Positions 18,043 to 27,625 of a stretch of 64,000 bases of DNA are shown piece after piece. Position 1 is the first letter of the stretch. Every line of letters starts with the position of its first letter. This stretch comes from Bdellovibrio svalbardensis (GTDB lineage Bacteria > Bdellovibrionota > Bdellovibrionia > Bdellovibrionales > Bdellovibrionaceae): the NCBI RefSeq assembly GCF_029531655.1, contig NZ_JANRMI010000001.1, forward strand, positions 1,099,354 to 1,163,353, in the 5' to 3' direction. A program made the translations under genes and the position numbers. The notes below the pieces were generated by a model. The model did not search any database. It worked only from the letters and a program-made list of their open reading frames with translations, and was not told the DNA's origin.

Positions 18043-19875
18043 ATGGAACGAAATAGGGAACGAAAGAGCCGTTTCGCTCTGACTGTATCATTTTTCATTT
18101 TATCTCTCTTTTTTCTAATCTGTGCCTCGGCCTGGTTCATTCTTTCTGTATTTTCGCGCTCCATCGAGGACAATCTTGAGAAAGTGTATAAAACCCAGGC
18201 TCAGTCCGTCGGTGAGCAGATCGGCTCGCAGTTTTTTGAGCGTTACGGCGATGTGCAAGCGATGGCACAAGCCGCAAGTTTGGCGCTGGATGTGCCCAAT
18301 TCGAAAAAGCGTCTGGTGGAACTCTTGAACAGGTATGCCCGGCTGTATCGTCTTTACGACTTTATTATGGTCGTTGATATGACGGGCCAGATTATTGCCG
18401 TGAACAGTGAAGACGTTATGGGGGGAAAGCTTACACCTGCGATGTTTTCAGCGATGGATGTTAAGCATGCCGATTGGTTTGCAAAACCTGTTGCGGGAAT
18501 TTTTACCGAGGATCGCGGCAGAAATCTTCAAGGGACTTTTTTCTATCTTCAAGAGTCTGATCCTGAAGTTGTCAAAATCTACAACGACAAATCGGTGCGC
18601 GCTTTGTTCTCGGCATTGATATACAAAAACAATCGCCCCGTGGGGGTGATCGTCAGTCACTCGCGGTTAGACTGGCTGACTCTGGAAGTGCAGGAGCAAT
18701 ATCGGAAATTTATAAAGCTCGGGATGGGCTCCAGTGCTATTCGGGTGATTGATGGCGCGGGGAAAGTCCTCGCAGGCTATGGGACTCAGGAATCCTTTGC
18801 GGATGTTAAAAAGACTGACGAGGGAATCTTGATTGAGGCCCCGATTGAAAGTCCTCGATTTCCGATGAGTCTGGATTGGCGCGTGCAGATCTTTAGTCCT
18901 CGTTCCGACGTTCGACAGTTTGTTCAGTATTGGAAGATCTACTATATTCTGTTGGCCTCAATCTTCTTTGTCGTTTCCGCCATGGTGACGGTTTATTTTG
19001 GCCGCCGCTTTAAGCTTCTGGCTTTGGAGTATGAACAAGCCATCGCGGCACAAACTCAACTTGAAGATCGCGTTCAAGAGCGGACCCAGGCTTTGGAAGA
19101 AAACATTCGCGAAATCAAAATCATGCAGAATCAAATGATTGCGCAAGAGAAAATGGCTGGTTTGGGAATCATGGCTACGGGGCTCGCCCATGAAATTAAA
19201 AATCCCCTGAACATCGTACTTAATTCAGCACAGTTCCTGAAAGACTATTATCTGCCGGATGACGCTTCAAAGGTGGATGTCAAAGAGGCCCGAGAGTTCA
19301 CGGACATGATTGTTAAACATTCGGAACGTATTGATTCGCTGATTAAAACAATTCTTATGTCAGCACATCGGGATTCCAAATTGCCAGAGGTTGTAGATGT
19401 GAATGAACTCATCTCGGAAAGTTTACAGATTTTATTAAAGACCTTTCAGATTCAGCATCAAGTGGCAATGCCGGCGGAGTTAAAAACTTCGCGAACACCA
19501 GCGAATGTGAAGGTTGATATCGAAGAATTGCGGCGCGTGATTTTGAATCTGATGGACAACTCGATCTATTCGCTATGGCGCAAGTGGGGGAAAGAAAATA
19601 TCCAGCAAGCTCTCTTGAAAATTCAAATCGAAACTCTGGACAAGCAAGTGAGGATCACCGTCGAGGATAATGGACTGGGTATCCCCGAAGCTGAAAAGAA
19701 AAATATATTTACGCCATTTTTTACGACGAAGGAGCCGGGGCAGGGGACAGGATTGGGCCTGGTCATGAGTGCGGATATATTGAAAAAGTATAGTGGTACA
19801 ATCCGCTTTGAGTCCGAAGAAAACAAGTACTGTCGGTTCTATATCGAGCTCCCAATGCACAAGGAGCCTGTTTAG
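18043..19875 (+). CDS. Membrane sensor histidine kinase with periplasmic Cache-type domain
   Basis: 610 residues. TM1 is about residues 10-38 and TM2 about 297-320. The roughly 255-residue periplasmic part between them has a Cache-like pattern (MAQAASLALDVPN, LYDFIMVVDMTGQIIAVNSED). A coiled coil leads to the HisKA box with the phosphorylated His383 in GLAHEIKNPLN. The ATPase domain has the N box around Asn506 (NLMDNSIYSLW), G1 VEDNGLGIP, and FFTTKEPGQGTGLGL. All catalytic boxes look intact. There is no response-regulator gene adjacent, so it is an orphan kinase. The ATG at 18043 has no strong ribosome site. Confidence 0.9.
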   Translation: MERNRERKSRFALTVSFFILSLFFLICASAWFILSVFSRSIEDNLEKVYKTQAQSVGEQIGSQFFERYGDVQAMAQAASLALDVPNSKKRLVELLNRYARLYRLYDFIMVVDMTGQIIAVNSEDVMGGKLTPAMFSAMDVKHADWFAKPVAGIFTEDRGRNLQGTFFYLQESDPEVVKIYNDKSVRALFSALIYKNNRPVGVIVSHSRLDWLTLEVQEQYRKFIKLGMGSSAIRVIDGAGKVLAGYGTQESFADVKKTDEGILIEAPIESPRFPMSLDWRVQIFSPRSDVRQFVQYWKIYYILLASIFFVVSAMVTVYFGRRFKLLALEYEQAIAAQTQLEDRVQERTQALEENIREIKIMQNQMIAQEKMAGLGIMATGLAHEIKNPLNIVLNSAQFLKDYYLPDDASKVDVKEAREFTDMIVKHSERIDSLIKTILMSAHRDSKLPEVVDVNELISESLQILLKTFQIQHQVAMPAELKTSRTPANVKVDIEELRRVILNLMDNSIYSLWRKWGKENIQQALLKIQIETLDKQVRITVEDNGLGIPEAEKKNIFTPFFTTKEPGQGTGLGLVMSADILKKYSGTIRFESEENKYCRFYIELPMHKEPV

Positions 19876-19890
19876 AGTACTCGGTTGATT

Positions 19891-20100
19891 CTATTCTTTG
19901 TCGTCAGATTGAAGCGTAATGAGAGCCATATGGCGCTGGTTCGGCTGTTCGCTGATCTTTTGAAAGAAGGAATCTAGTGGGTCCACACAGCCTGATTGTA
20001 TTTCAAAGAAGTGTCCCCCGAAAGCTTCGGTTTCCATCTCTTCATACTGTGAAATTGTCGTAGGCACCTTTTTAGTTTTGCTATTTTTGGCTCTAGACAT
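19891..20100 (-). CDS. Small cytoplasmic protein of unknown function
   Basis: 69 residues from the ATG at 20100, selected because it follows a perfect AAGGAGAT site; a longer frame starting at 20205 lacks one. The start is basic (MSRAKNSKTKKV) and the remainder acidic. There is no signal peptide, membrane segment or family that I recognise. It converges with the histidine kinase, 15 bases apart. Confidence 0.6.
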   Translation of the reverse strand: MSRAKNSKTKKVPTTISQYEEMETEAFGGHFFEIQSGCVDPLDSFFQKISEQPNQRHMALITLQSDDKE

Positions 20101-20371
20101 TGAGATCTCCTTATCTGATGTCTTTAGATTACAGAATGTTAATGTAAAGCGAAAGAGATGAGTGAGAGGATGTCTCGTAAACAACCTATGTCCCTCATGT
20201 CGCACTGTTAGCTGTCACCTTGAGTTGGGAAATCACAAAAAATAGCTGTCAATTGGCATAGTTAGCCATGGCCGGGGTGTTAACTCATAGTAGCTTTTAT
20301 TTACCCATTTTGAGACGCTATTCATATTTGATATTCTCGTCTTTGATCGTGATTTGGACGCATGTCCTCGT

Positions 20372-23300
20372 CTATTTCAGATCTTTTGAGTTGAGCACTT
20401 TCTCGATTTTTTCTAAACGAGCTTTGATCTCCGCATTCTCTTGTTTCAGTTTTTCATTTTCAGCTTGAACCGAAGCAATCGCTCGCGCTTGATGTTCAGA
20501 ATTTTTAAATAGCTCCTTGATTGCTTCAATAACTGGGGCCACGAGGTTTGAGTAGCTCACTGACAGAAAGCCTTCAGAATTCTTTTTAACAGCCTCTGGG
20601 AAAACTTTCTCAACGTCCTGGGCGATCAGACCAATCTGACGATCCGTGCCCAGTTTGGTTTGATCTTTCCAATCGTAATGGATTCCGCGCAACGAAGAAA
20701 TTTTTTCGAGTGAGTCCTTAGACTGAAGATACTCAACGTTGGTTTTCAAACGAATATCTGAAGTCTGAGTGTATCCACCGGAGGCGTTCACACCACCACC
20801 TTGAACATCCAGCTTGTAGCCAGGGGTTGTGGTTCCAATACCCACGCTGCCGCCGAATCGTTGCATCACGATATTGGCTGCTCCGGTGCCTGCATTGGTA
20901 CCTTGGATCCAACCAAAGGTTCCGGCATCGTTGCCGCCGAAATTAATGCCCAAGTTTCCCTCGTGAAATCGGGCGCCGTCAGAGGTGGAATAGGAGCCCG
21001 ATTGCGAAAGTCCTCCGACATCAAGTTTGTTGGTCGGATTGGTGATATTGATACCGACGTTACCAGAAGAATCGATGCGCATTCTTTCATTGGCACCTCC
21101 GGTATGAAACGCGATTCTAGCGGCAGCTTCACCGGCAGTAATATTTAACGCAGCCGTTGATACGCCTAGTCCATAATTGGGTGTTGCGCCATTATTCCAG
21201 AGTGAAACCTTATTAATGAGCTGGGCAAGTGTGGTCGGTGTTCCTGAATAGAAAGTATTGCCCATATCCAAAGATGTTGTGGGAGCTGATGTTCCAATCC
21301 CAACTTTGCCGTCAATTAAACGCATCACTTCTGTCAAGCCATTGGCACCTGTAGTTGTTGTCTGGAAACGCAGTGAACCGCCGGTAGTCGTTGTTGTTGT
21401 ATTTTCTGAAGTGTAGGCGGAAATGCGGGCCGAAGGATTCGGTGCAGAGGCGCCTGTTTCATTTGTGCCATAGAAATTAAGTTGTCCCAATCCCTTGTTG
21501 GCGACTGTCTGGGAGGTCGCAGATTCGGTTGCATCAGCTGCGGTATAGAAATCAGTGCCCGGGCCAATGCCAGTCACATCAGTTCTTTTCATCTTGATGG
21601 AACTGGCGACATATCCAGATCCCAAGATATCAATTTTATAAGTTGGAGACGAATTGCCAAGACCAACAAATCCATTTGGATCGACACGAAGACGTTCTGT
21701 TGGTGTACCAGCATTTGCCGAGTTGGTTGAAATAACAAAGTTACTTCCGTTGGTTGCAGAAAGCTGACCAATGCGAACTTGATCTGGTTTCCCTGAGCTG
21801 TCGAATTGAATCCAGCCCCCTTCATTGGCGCCAGATCCCTGGTCACTAATTCGAAGAGCTTCTTGAGTGCCTGCCGTGTTGGTAGGGCTTAAATGCAATG
21901 AGGCTTGAGGTGCTGAATTGCCGATACCGACTTTCCCATTTGAATCAATCATCATTCTTATTGTGCCGTTCGCAGTGCTGCCGTTATAGAAACGAATCTT
22001 ACCAGAGGGTTGGTTATTGATGATATTTAAGTTCTTCGTGCCATCACTGGTTCCGCCGGCGTTGTATATATATGAATCTCCCGGAGCGCCATATCCAGTC
22101 AGCGTATTTGCAGAGCCAAGGACTCCCATAATGATTCCATTTTTGTCGTTATAGGCTTGGAAAGAAGCCTGAGCATTCGGATTTGTTGAATCGCTATTTG
22201 TGATGCGGATAGCTTCGTTAATTGCTGAATTCGTAACAACATCAATTCTGTTTGCTGGCGTAGTTGTTCCAATTCCTATCTGGCCCCCGTTTGGAGCCAG
22301 CAGAATATTTCCTTTGGTTGCATGAGAGGTGGAATCCAAAGTTAAAGTGCCGCTAGCAGCAGTGCTGCCATAAACTATTGGGGAATAAAGACTTGTGTCA
22401 GAGGAAATACTTCCAGTTGAATAAATATTTCCACCAGCATTGATGTTACCACTGACTCCAACGCCACCGCTGACGACGAGTGCTCCATTATTGGGAGCCG
22501 TTGAAGCCGTGGAGTTCGTAATAGTGACAATACTTGGGGATGTCACAACACCAGTTCCCGACGCTTGCAATGTCACATTTTGGTTTGTCCCACCTGCAGA
22601 AATCGTGACGGCACCTGATCCATTCGTAGTTACATTCGAGCCACCCGCCGATGTAGTTAAGCTGACCCACGCGCCACTTTGATAAACCTCTGCCAAGTTT
22701 GTCGTCGTGTTGTAGCGAAGCATCCCATTAGAAGGAGAGCCGGGCTGTTGGGCAGTGGTTCCGTTAGGCAAAAGTATCGCGTCTGTTTTTGAGCCTAAAT
22801 CAAGAGACACAGACGGCGCATTCGTTCCAATCCCGACACTGCCATTCCCTTTAATGGTCAATCTCGTTAACACAGCACCATTATTATTTGGATCAGAAGT
22901 TTGAAATTGCAATTCGGAGTCTTTATTAGTGGCAGGTGAGCCCGAGTTGTAAGTACCCGTAGCGTTATTATGAACTGCGATAATTCCACTGTCGACTTGC
23001 CCTGATGAGTTAAAAAATCCGATCGAATTGTAGACGCCGTTAGTGGTGTTGTTGTTACGCAATATTAAGTCTTTTGAGTAGTCCGGACTTACGATAGTCG
23101 TATCATTGTTGTTAGAGGATAAGCTTAAAAGAGCGTAGGGTGAAGTTGTTCCAATACCAACATTACCACCCATCATAGAAAGACCAGCACTTGATGCTAA
23201 TCGCTCCATATAAGTGTCTGGAGGATTTGTGCCATCGCCAAACGAAATTCTTCCACCGCCGCTGATCGCCAAACGATCATTTGTGTCTCCACTCATTCTA

Positions 23301-24748
23301 GAGCGAATAGCATTGTTTGAACTTGCAGTGGACTCTGCCACAATTTGCGCGTCTTTTGTAATACGAATCTTCCTTGTTGAGTCAACGTCAACCACGGACA
23401 ATAAATCAATTGTCGCTGTCGGAGATTTACTAATTTCAAATTTAGCGCTTGGACCAGAGGTTCCAACACCGACATTGCCACTGGCATTGACAGTCAAACG
23501 AGTGGTGTTGTTCGTCTTGATTTCGAGGGAGTTGTTATCATTTGTTCCCAAAGTGGCCGTCGCACCAAAACTGTTTCCATTATTTTTAAAATAAGTGGAG
23601 TCATAGGCATTTGCAGGAAGATCCGCTGTCGTGAGTGCTCTAAACGTAGGATTGCCAGCAGCTCCATTGGGAGCAGCCAAAACCGTATTCGCAGCTTGTG
23701 AACCAAACGCAGTCCCAGTGATGGCAATGTCAGAGCAATTCCAAAAACCAGTCGGTGAGGAGAACGTGAGTGTTTGATTTGCAGCGCAGTTCGCTGGCAT
23801 TTTCGCTTGATCCAGTTTGTTGCTTAGCTGAGTCGTAAGATTTGCGATATCAGAGATAGCCAAAGTGGCATTGATCCAGTTCGTGCCATCATATTTCAAG
23901 GCCTGACCTGAAGTAAGCGCTGACATTGATAATGCTGTGCCATTGATCTTTGCCACTGTTGGATTGGGATAGGATCCGGAAAGATCACCGCCCGCAGTCG
24001 CGCCAGTTTGAAGAGCATTGACGATACGCGAATCATTTCCGGCAGCGACCGTGTTGGCCGCTGTTCCCACATTGACAGTCAATGCCGGTGTCGTCGTTCC
24101 GGAGGTGACGGTGAGGTAAGCACTTGTTGAAGTGACATTCGTAACAGTACCACCAGAAGCACCAGCGACAGATTCACAGGTTAAATTGGATCCACTCCAG
24201 GCAAGAAAAGTTCCCGCAGAACAAGTGGGCAAGCCCGCTTTTATTAAGAAGTCGGCGGCAACATGATCGCCAAGTTTTTGGGCCGAGACTGCGTAGCCAG
24301 AAAAAGGCACGGAACGAATCACTGAATCAGGCGAGATCGTTTTCCAACCAACCCCATCATAAAATTGTACACGCAGTTTTCGTGAATCACTCGCGCCAGA
24401 ATTGTAGGGAGCGCCACCTTGGCACACAAAGGCCTGGCCATTTTTAAAGGCGTCTAAAACAGTGAATGAACCTGAAGTCGGATAGGTGACAGTTCCTTGC
24501 CCGATAGGCACATCGAATACACCTTTCGAGTTCACCATATTGTAACCGTTAATTTGCTCTTGATAGATGACACAGGCGCCGGAAGGATCCGTGATTTGAA
24601 AAATAAAAGAGACCGCAGAATACTCAAGAGCTGTTCCATCGTCTTTAACGATGCGACCTTGATAGGTCAGCAACGCAGGCGACGCCAGCACCATAGAGGT
24701 TTGCAGCAATATAAGAACGAATAAAGCAAGTACGTGCCGGTAAGTCAT
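20372..24748 (-). CDS. Long tail-fibre-like surface protein with C-terminal S74 chaperone
   Basis: 1,458 residues from the ATG at 24748 (a TTG at 24775 is possible). After a signal peptide comes the TYQGRIVKDDGTALEY N-terminal domain shared with the gene at 12775. About 1,100 residues of fibre repeats follow (many GNVGIGTTSP-type turns). The last 129 residues are a peptidase-S74 intramolecular chaperone: the SDIRLK motif supplies Ser1330 and Lys1335, the self-cleavage dyad, followed by IGLIAQDVEKVFPEAV and a coiled coil. S74 domains trimerise phage tail spikes and then cut themselves off. This predicts a trimeric fibre on the cell surface. Confidence 0.85.
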   Translation of the reverse strand: MTYRHVLALFVLILLQTSMVLASPALLTYQGRIVKDDGTALEYSAVSFIFQITDPSGACVIYQEQINGYNMVNSKGVFDVPIGQGTVTYPTSGSFTVLDAFKNGQAFVCQGGAPYNSGASDSRKLRVQFYDGVGWKTISPDSVIRSVPFSGYAVSAQKLGDHVAADFLIKAGLPTCSAGTFLAWSGSNLTCESVAGASGGTVTNVTSTSAYLTVTSGTTTPALTVNVGTAANTVAAGNDSRIVNALQTGATAGGDLSGSYPNPTVAKINGTALSMSALTSGQALKYDGTNWINATLAISDIANLTTQLSNKLDQAKMPANCAANQTLTFSSPTGFWNCSDIAITGTAFGSQAANTVLAAPNGAAGNPTFRALTTADLPANAYDSTYFKNNGNSFGATATLGTNDNNSLEIKTNNTTRLTVNASGNVGVGTSGPSAKFEISKSPTATIDLLSVVDVDSTRKIRITKDAQIVAESTASSNNAIRSRMSGDTNDRLAISGGGRISFGDGTNPPDTYMERLASSAGLSMMGGNVGIGTTSPYALLSLSSNNNDTTIVSPDYSKDLILRNNNTTNGVYNSIGFFNSSGQVDSGIIAVHNNATGTYNSGSPATNKDSELQFQTSDPNNNGAVLTRLTIKGNGSVGIGTNAPSVSLDLGSKTDAILLPNGTTAQQPGSPSNGMLRYNTTTNLAEVYQSGAWVSLTTSAGGSNVTTNGSGAVTISAGGTNQNVTLQASGTGVVTSPSIVTITNSTASTAPNNGALVVSGGVGVSGNINAGGNIYSTGSISSDTSLYSPIVYGSTAASGTLTLDSTSHATKGNILLAPNGGQIGIGTTTPANRIDVVTNSAINEAIRITNSDSTNPNAQASFQAYNDKNGIIMGVLGSANTLTGYGAPGDSYIYNAGGTSDGTKNLNIINNQPSGKIRFYNGSTANGTIRMMIDSNGKVGIGNSAPQASLHLSPTNTAGTQEALRISDQGSGANEGGWIQFDSSGKPDQVRIGQLSATNGSNFVISTNSANAGTPTERLRVDPNGFVGLGNSSPTYKIDILGSGYVASSIKMKRTDVTGIGPGTDFYTAADATESATSQTVANKGLGQLNFYGTNETGASAPNPSARISAYTSENTTTTTTGGSLRFQTTTTGANGLTEVMRLIDGKVGIGTSAPTTSLDMGNTFYSGTPTTLAQLINKVSLWNNGATPNYGLGVSTAALNITAGEAAARIAFHTGGANERMRIDSSGNVGINITNPTNKLDVGGLSQSGSYSTSDGARFHEGNLGINFGGNDAGTFGWIQGTNAGTGAANIVMQRFGGSVGIGTTTPGYKLDVQGGGVNASGGYTQTSDIRLKTNVEYLQSKDSLEKISSLRGIHYDWKDQTKLGTDRQIGLIAQDVEKVFPEAVKKNSEGFLSVSYSNLVAPVIEAIKELFKNSEHQARAIASVQAENEKLKQENAEIKARLEKIEKVLNSKDLK

Positions 24749-24852
24749 GTACGGTACTTGTCGGCTTTTTAACAAAGAATATTTAGAGGCTTAGCTATAA
24801 TTTAAGAGCTGATAATCAAAGGGCTTTCAGCCGACACGAGCGCAGCTCATAT

Positions 24853-24879
24853 TAAGCCTTTCTTTAAGAGAAGGGCTTA
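24853..24879 (-). terminator. Hairpin after the first KH-domain gene
   Basis: TAAGCCTTTCT and AGAAGGGCTTA (one mismatch) form a hairpin 20 bases beyond the end of the gene at 24900. It lies between that gene and the start of the S74 fibre gene. Confidence 0.55.
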
Positions 24880-24899
24880 TTCGATTTTCTCAATTTTGT

Positions 24900-25223
24900 T
24901 TACTTATTAGGATAATGAGGCACTTCAATAATAGCTCTGAAACCTTTGCGCGATGAAATTGAAGTCATCAGAACTCGAATGCCGGTGATGTTTTTCCCGC
25001 GTGTACCAAGAACCTGTCCAATCACTCGCTGTGGACAATTCAAGGTGTAAACTGTGGTTTGATCTCCATCTGCATAGGTCAGCTGAATATCTTCGGGATA
25101 GCTCACAAGATCTTTCAGAATCATTTCGATTAAATGTCGAAGTTCTTCTTTTTGGGAATCAGGTGTCGAGTTGGTTTTTCTTAATCGGATGACGTTCGGG
25201 ATTGCTCTGTTGTCTGCGTTCAT
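24900..25223 (-). CDS. KH-domain RNA-binding protein (copy A)
   Basis: 107 residues from the ATG at 25223. After a basic N-terminal tail, residues about 27-103 form a single type II KH domain of the KhpA/KH_4 kind: VIGQVLGTRGKNITGIRVL with the GxxG loop GTRG at 73-76. KH domains bind single-stranded RNA. It is paralogous to the gene at 27126 (shared TTVY/TTVF, GxxG helix, EVPH/EAPH end). Both follow a regulator plus secreted HE-motif protein, as the third gene of a tandemly duplicated unit. Transcription with the upstream pair is likely; the gap is 122 bases. Confidence 0.8.
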   Translation of the reverse strand: MNADNRAIPNVIRLRKTNSTPDSQKEELRHLIEMILKDLVSYPEDIQLTYADGDQTTVYTLNCPQRVIGQVLGTRGKNITGIRVLMTSISSRKGFRAIIEVPHYPNK

Positions 25224-25345
25224 ATTCAAAGTGTGCTTGAATAAAAGGACGCAGTGAAGAAACGTATGTAGATAACTAGGCTTTGTGGAGTCGATTCTGT
25301 GGCTCACATCACGTGGCCACAGATCTCATTAGAGCTCCAAAGAAT

Positions 25346-26212
25346 TTACTGGAGCGGGCAGGTAAGTTGTGAAGAGACTTTCGCCTTCATCAATTCAGGC
25401 AAAGCGGAATTCGAGTTGGAAATACATGCATCTGCTACTTCAGTTGGGCATTGAAACTGTGTCTTGGCTCCACCTTCCAATAAGGCATTGAGCGTTTCAA
25501 CGAAAGATATTGAAGAGTCGGCGTTTTGGAACAATTTAGTGAGCGGTGTGTTCGAACCCGAGTAATAGCATACATTAAAATCGTATCCCCAAGAGGTCAG
25601 GCGTCTTAAGAACTCCGCACAACGTGATTGAACCGCAAGGAACAGCATGTCCATGCGATCATTGGGTTTAAAGATTTTTTCAAAGCGATACTGGGTAAGT
25701 TGACTGATCACATCTGGCTCACAAGTGCGGATCGCACTGATGTAACCACGTCTTTCATCAGGTGACTTGTCTTCTGTGAGGCTCTGAAAAATGGCATTTG
25801 AATTTGCATAGTCTTTATCGTTGATTCCTACGAGTGGAAGAACTTCGTGAAGAACTATTAGCTGCTTTTGCGCAAGAAGGATGCGACCCCAATAAGATCG
25901 AGAAATAATGATCTGTGGGCTGGTCGGATGCGGGCGATTGACGGCGCCTTTCTCCACTCCATCCAAAGTGATTTTTTCTTCGCTAGAAATTCTCACGATA
26001 CTTCGAACTCTTTGTAGCTCGTTTCGGTCGAGCCCTTGCCCATTCGGAAGGGAAAAGTAGGCAGGAAGTAGAGGTGTAAAGCGATCCCATATATTGAAGA
26101 ACTCTGCCGCATAAGGATCGCCGCCATTGGTCTCTTGACCTTTGAGAATGATCGCAAAGGCGTTGTTGGTGTTTAACAGAACTATCAAGAGGAGTGAGAG
26201 GAGTGATTTCAT
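25346..26212 (-). CDS. Secreted HE-motif protein (copy A)
   Basis: 288 residues with a signal peptide (MKSLLSLLLIVLLNTNNAFA). The conserved part has ETNGGD near residue 28, then GAVNRPHPTSP, and the core QLIVLHEVLPLVGINDKDY with His122, Glu123, Pro126, Gly129, Asp132 and Tyr135. The same residues occur in the paralogues at 27626 and 60771. The HE pair resembles half of an HExxH zinc site, but the second His position is Pro, so peptidase activity is doubtful. The C-terminal half looks like degenerate ankyrin-type helices with several cysteines. The gene follows its regulator by one base. Confidence 0.7.
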   Translation of the reverse strand: MKSLLSLLLIVLLNTNNAFAIILKGQETNGGDPYAAEFFNIWDRFTPLLPAYFSLPNGQGLDRNELQRVRSIVRISSEEKITLDGVEKGAVNRPHPTSPQIIISRSYWGRILLAQKQLIVLHEVLPLVGINDKDYANSNAIFQSLTEDKSPDERRGYISAIRTCEPDVISQLTQYRFEKIFKPNDRMDMLFLAVQSRCAEFLRRLTSWGYDFNVCYYSGSNTPLTKLFQNADSSISFVETLNALLEGGAKTQFQCPTEVADACISNSNSALPELMKAKVSSQLTCPLQ

Positions 26213-26213
26213 A

Positions 26214-26966
26214 TTAACCTTTAAGAATGGGATAAAGAGCCATGGTTAGGTTGTAAACGCAGTCCGCGGATTCTTCCCGAGCTAGGGCAAAATGGTTTAC
26301 GCGTCTTCGGGCTTTTTTCAAAATTGCTTTGATCTCTCCGATATCGTTCTTCGATAGAGAGACTGTTAAAGTCGTGTTGTCTCGTTCTTCAAAAGGGACT
26401 TCGTTCAAAGCTGCTTCTGCCAGTTGAAGATATTTTTGCTGAATCTGACGTCGTTTTTGTGAAGTCAGGGGCAAATGCACTGTGGTGTTGTGATTACGTT
26501 GAAGCATTGCAGAGTTTTTTGAACTGATGCGAAGCTGCTTCAGGATCTTAAGAATTTCGATATCGCTTGCGAGCTTTTCAACACTGATTCCCAAGGCTTT
26601 GGCAACCAAAGATGGATTTTCATTGTAAGCTTTGATCGAAGAGGCTTCGAGCAGAATCGGAAAATACCAGTCGTAATTGCTTTCAAAGACCTCCGCAGGC
26701 ATCTGCACAAATTTAAGACCGTTTTTCTTTTTAGGACGTGGCGCAGTTGTTAGCTGTAGAAGAAGTTGAGCTTCTTCGGTGTTAAGGCTCAGGCGGCTGA
26801 TCCATCTTTGAGCAGTGTCAGGAGACGGGATGCGCTTTCCCTTAAGAACTTTACTGAGAGAACTCGGATCCATTTCCAACATTTTGGCAAATGCCCGAAG
26901 TGAAAACCGGGGGTTCTTGATTCTTCTTTGATTGAACTGTTCTAATATAAATTCCTGCACGTTCAT
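26214..26966 (-). CDS. TIGR02147/DUF4423-type regulator (copy A)
   Basis: 250 residues. The start at 26966 is chosen because the paralogues also begin M-[NT]-[VL]-x-[EQ]-F; longer frames extend into the operator region. Residues about 21-47 form a helix-turn-helix (RFSLRAFAKMLEMDPSSLSK). The C-terminal part has the family signatures PFEERDNTTLTVSL and VYNLTMALYPI. Proteins of this type are frequent in Bdellovibrio and Fibrobacter and are presumed DNA-binding, though little studied. It is followed after one base by the secreted HE protein. Half-sites of a repeated palindrome lie 17-74 bases upstream. Confidence 0.78.
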   Translation of the reverse strand: MNVQEFILEQFNQRRIKNPRFSLRAFAKMLEMDPSSLSKVLKGKRIPSPDTAQRWISRLSLNTEEAQLLLQLTTAPRPKKKNGLKFVQMPAEVFESNYDWYFPILLEASSIKAYNENPSLVAKALGISVEKLASDIEILKILKQLRISSKNSAMLQRNHNTTVHLPLTSQKRRQIQQKYLQLAEAALNEVPFEERDNTTLTVSLSKNDIGEIKAILKKARRRVNHFALAREESADCVYNLTMALYPILKG

Positions 26967-26982
26967 GGGCAGGGATCTTAGC

Positions 26983-27040
26983 AGTGTGGCTCGTATTATT
27001 GAAATAAAAGTTATAAATAATGCGTGGCTCGAGCCACACC
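26983..27040. promoter_or_regulatory. Cluster of TGTGGCT half-sites, operator-like
   Basis: Three half-sites: AGTGTGGCT at 26983, CGTGGCT at 27023 and AGCCACACC at 27032. The last two form the palindrome GTGGCTCGAGCCAC. They lie directly upstream of the regulator at 26966. Related inverted repeats occur upstream of the other two regulators of this family in the window. Confidence 0.5.
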
Positions 27041-27125
27041 ACCTATAAACGATTATAGTGGTTTTGGGGTGGAAATTTTTTCTCGAATCCGTGTCTACTC
27101 CGACGAGGTCGGAGTGCATGTCGGC

Positions 27126-27473
27126 CTAGTAATCTGATTGCGAGCTTCCCATATGAGGAGTGTGGGGGGCTTCTAAAACGACACGGATTTGATGGCGAGC
27201 CATGATTGCACGTAGAACGACTCGGAGGCTGTTAATTGTAGTTCCTTTTTTTCCTAGCAGATAACGATAGTCATCCAAATGAACGGCAATGTTGAAAACA
27301 GTTGTGCGTTCACCCGTCATGCAAGTCACAAGAACATCGTCGGGATTTTTTACGATTCGTTGTAGAAGAGTTTTAAGAAGTGCGCCTGTTTCTTTGCGAA
27401 CACATTCTTGCGAAGTCGTAGGAGCAAAAGTATCTGAAATTTCTGTTCCGGAAAGAGTCACTTGCAACGACAT
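27126..27473 (-). CDS. KH-domain RNA-binding protein (copy B)
   Basis: 115 residues from the ATG at 27473, which follows a GAGGT site (the GTG at 27485 is inferior). The KH_4-type domain spans about residues 33-104, with the GxxG loop GKKG at 74-77 in YLLGKKGTTINSLRVVL. It is a paralogue of the gene at 24900. It lies 152 bases downstream of the second HE-protein gene and 86 bases before the half-site cluster of copy A, marking the boundary of the duplicated unit. It is likely to bind RNA; targets are unknown. Confidence 0.8.
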   Translation of the reverse strand: MSLQVTLSGTEISDTFAPTTSQECVRKETGALLKTLLQRIVKNPDDVLVTCMTGERTTVFNIAVHLDDYRYLLGKKGTTINSLRVVLRAIMARHQIRVVLEAPHTPHMGSSQSDY

Positions 27474-27625
27474 TAATAACCTCACTCGTGTGTCTTCTCA
27501 AAGATGGCTTCTTCGTCAAGTACACTTAAAGTGAGGGATCTTTGCAAGTTTCAGGCAAATAACAGACAAACAATCTGAGGCTAGAGCACAGGACTCAGGC
27601 CGTAGGGGTAGAAGATCTGATTTTT

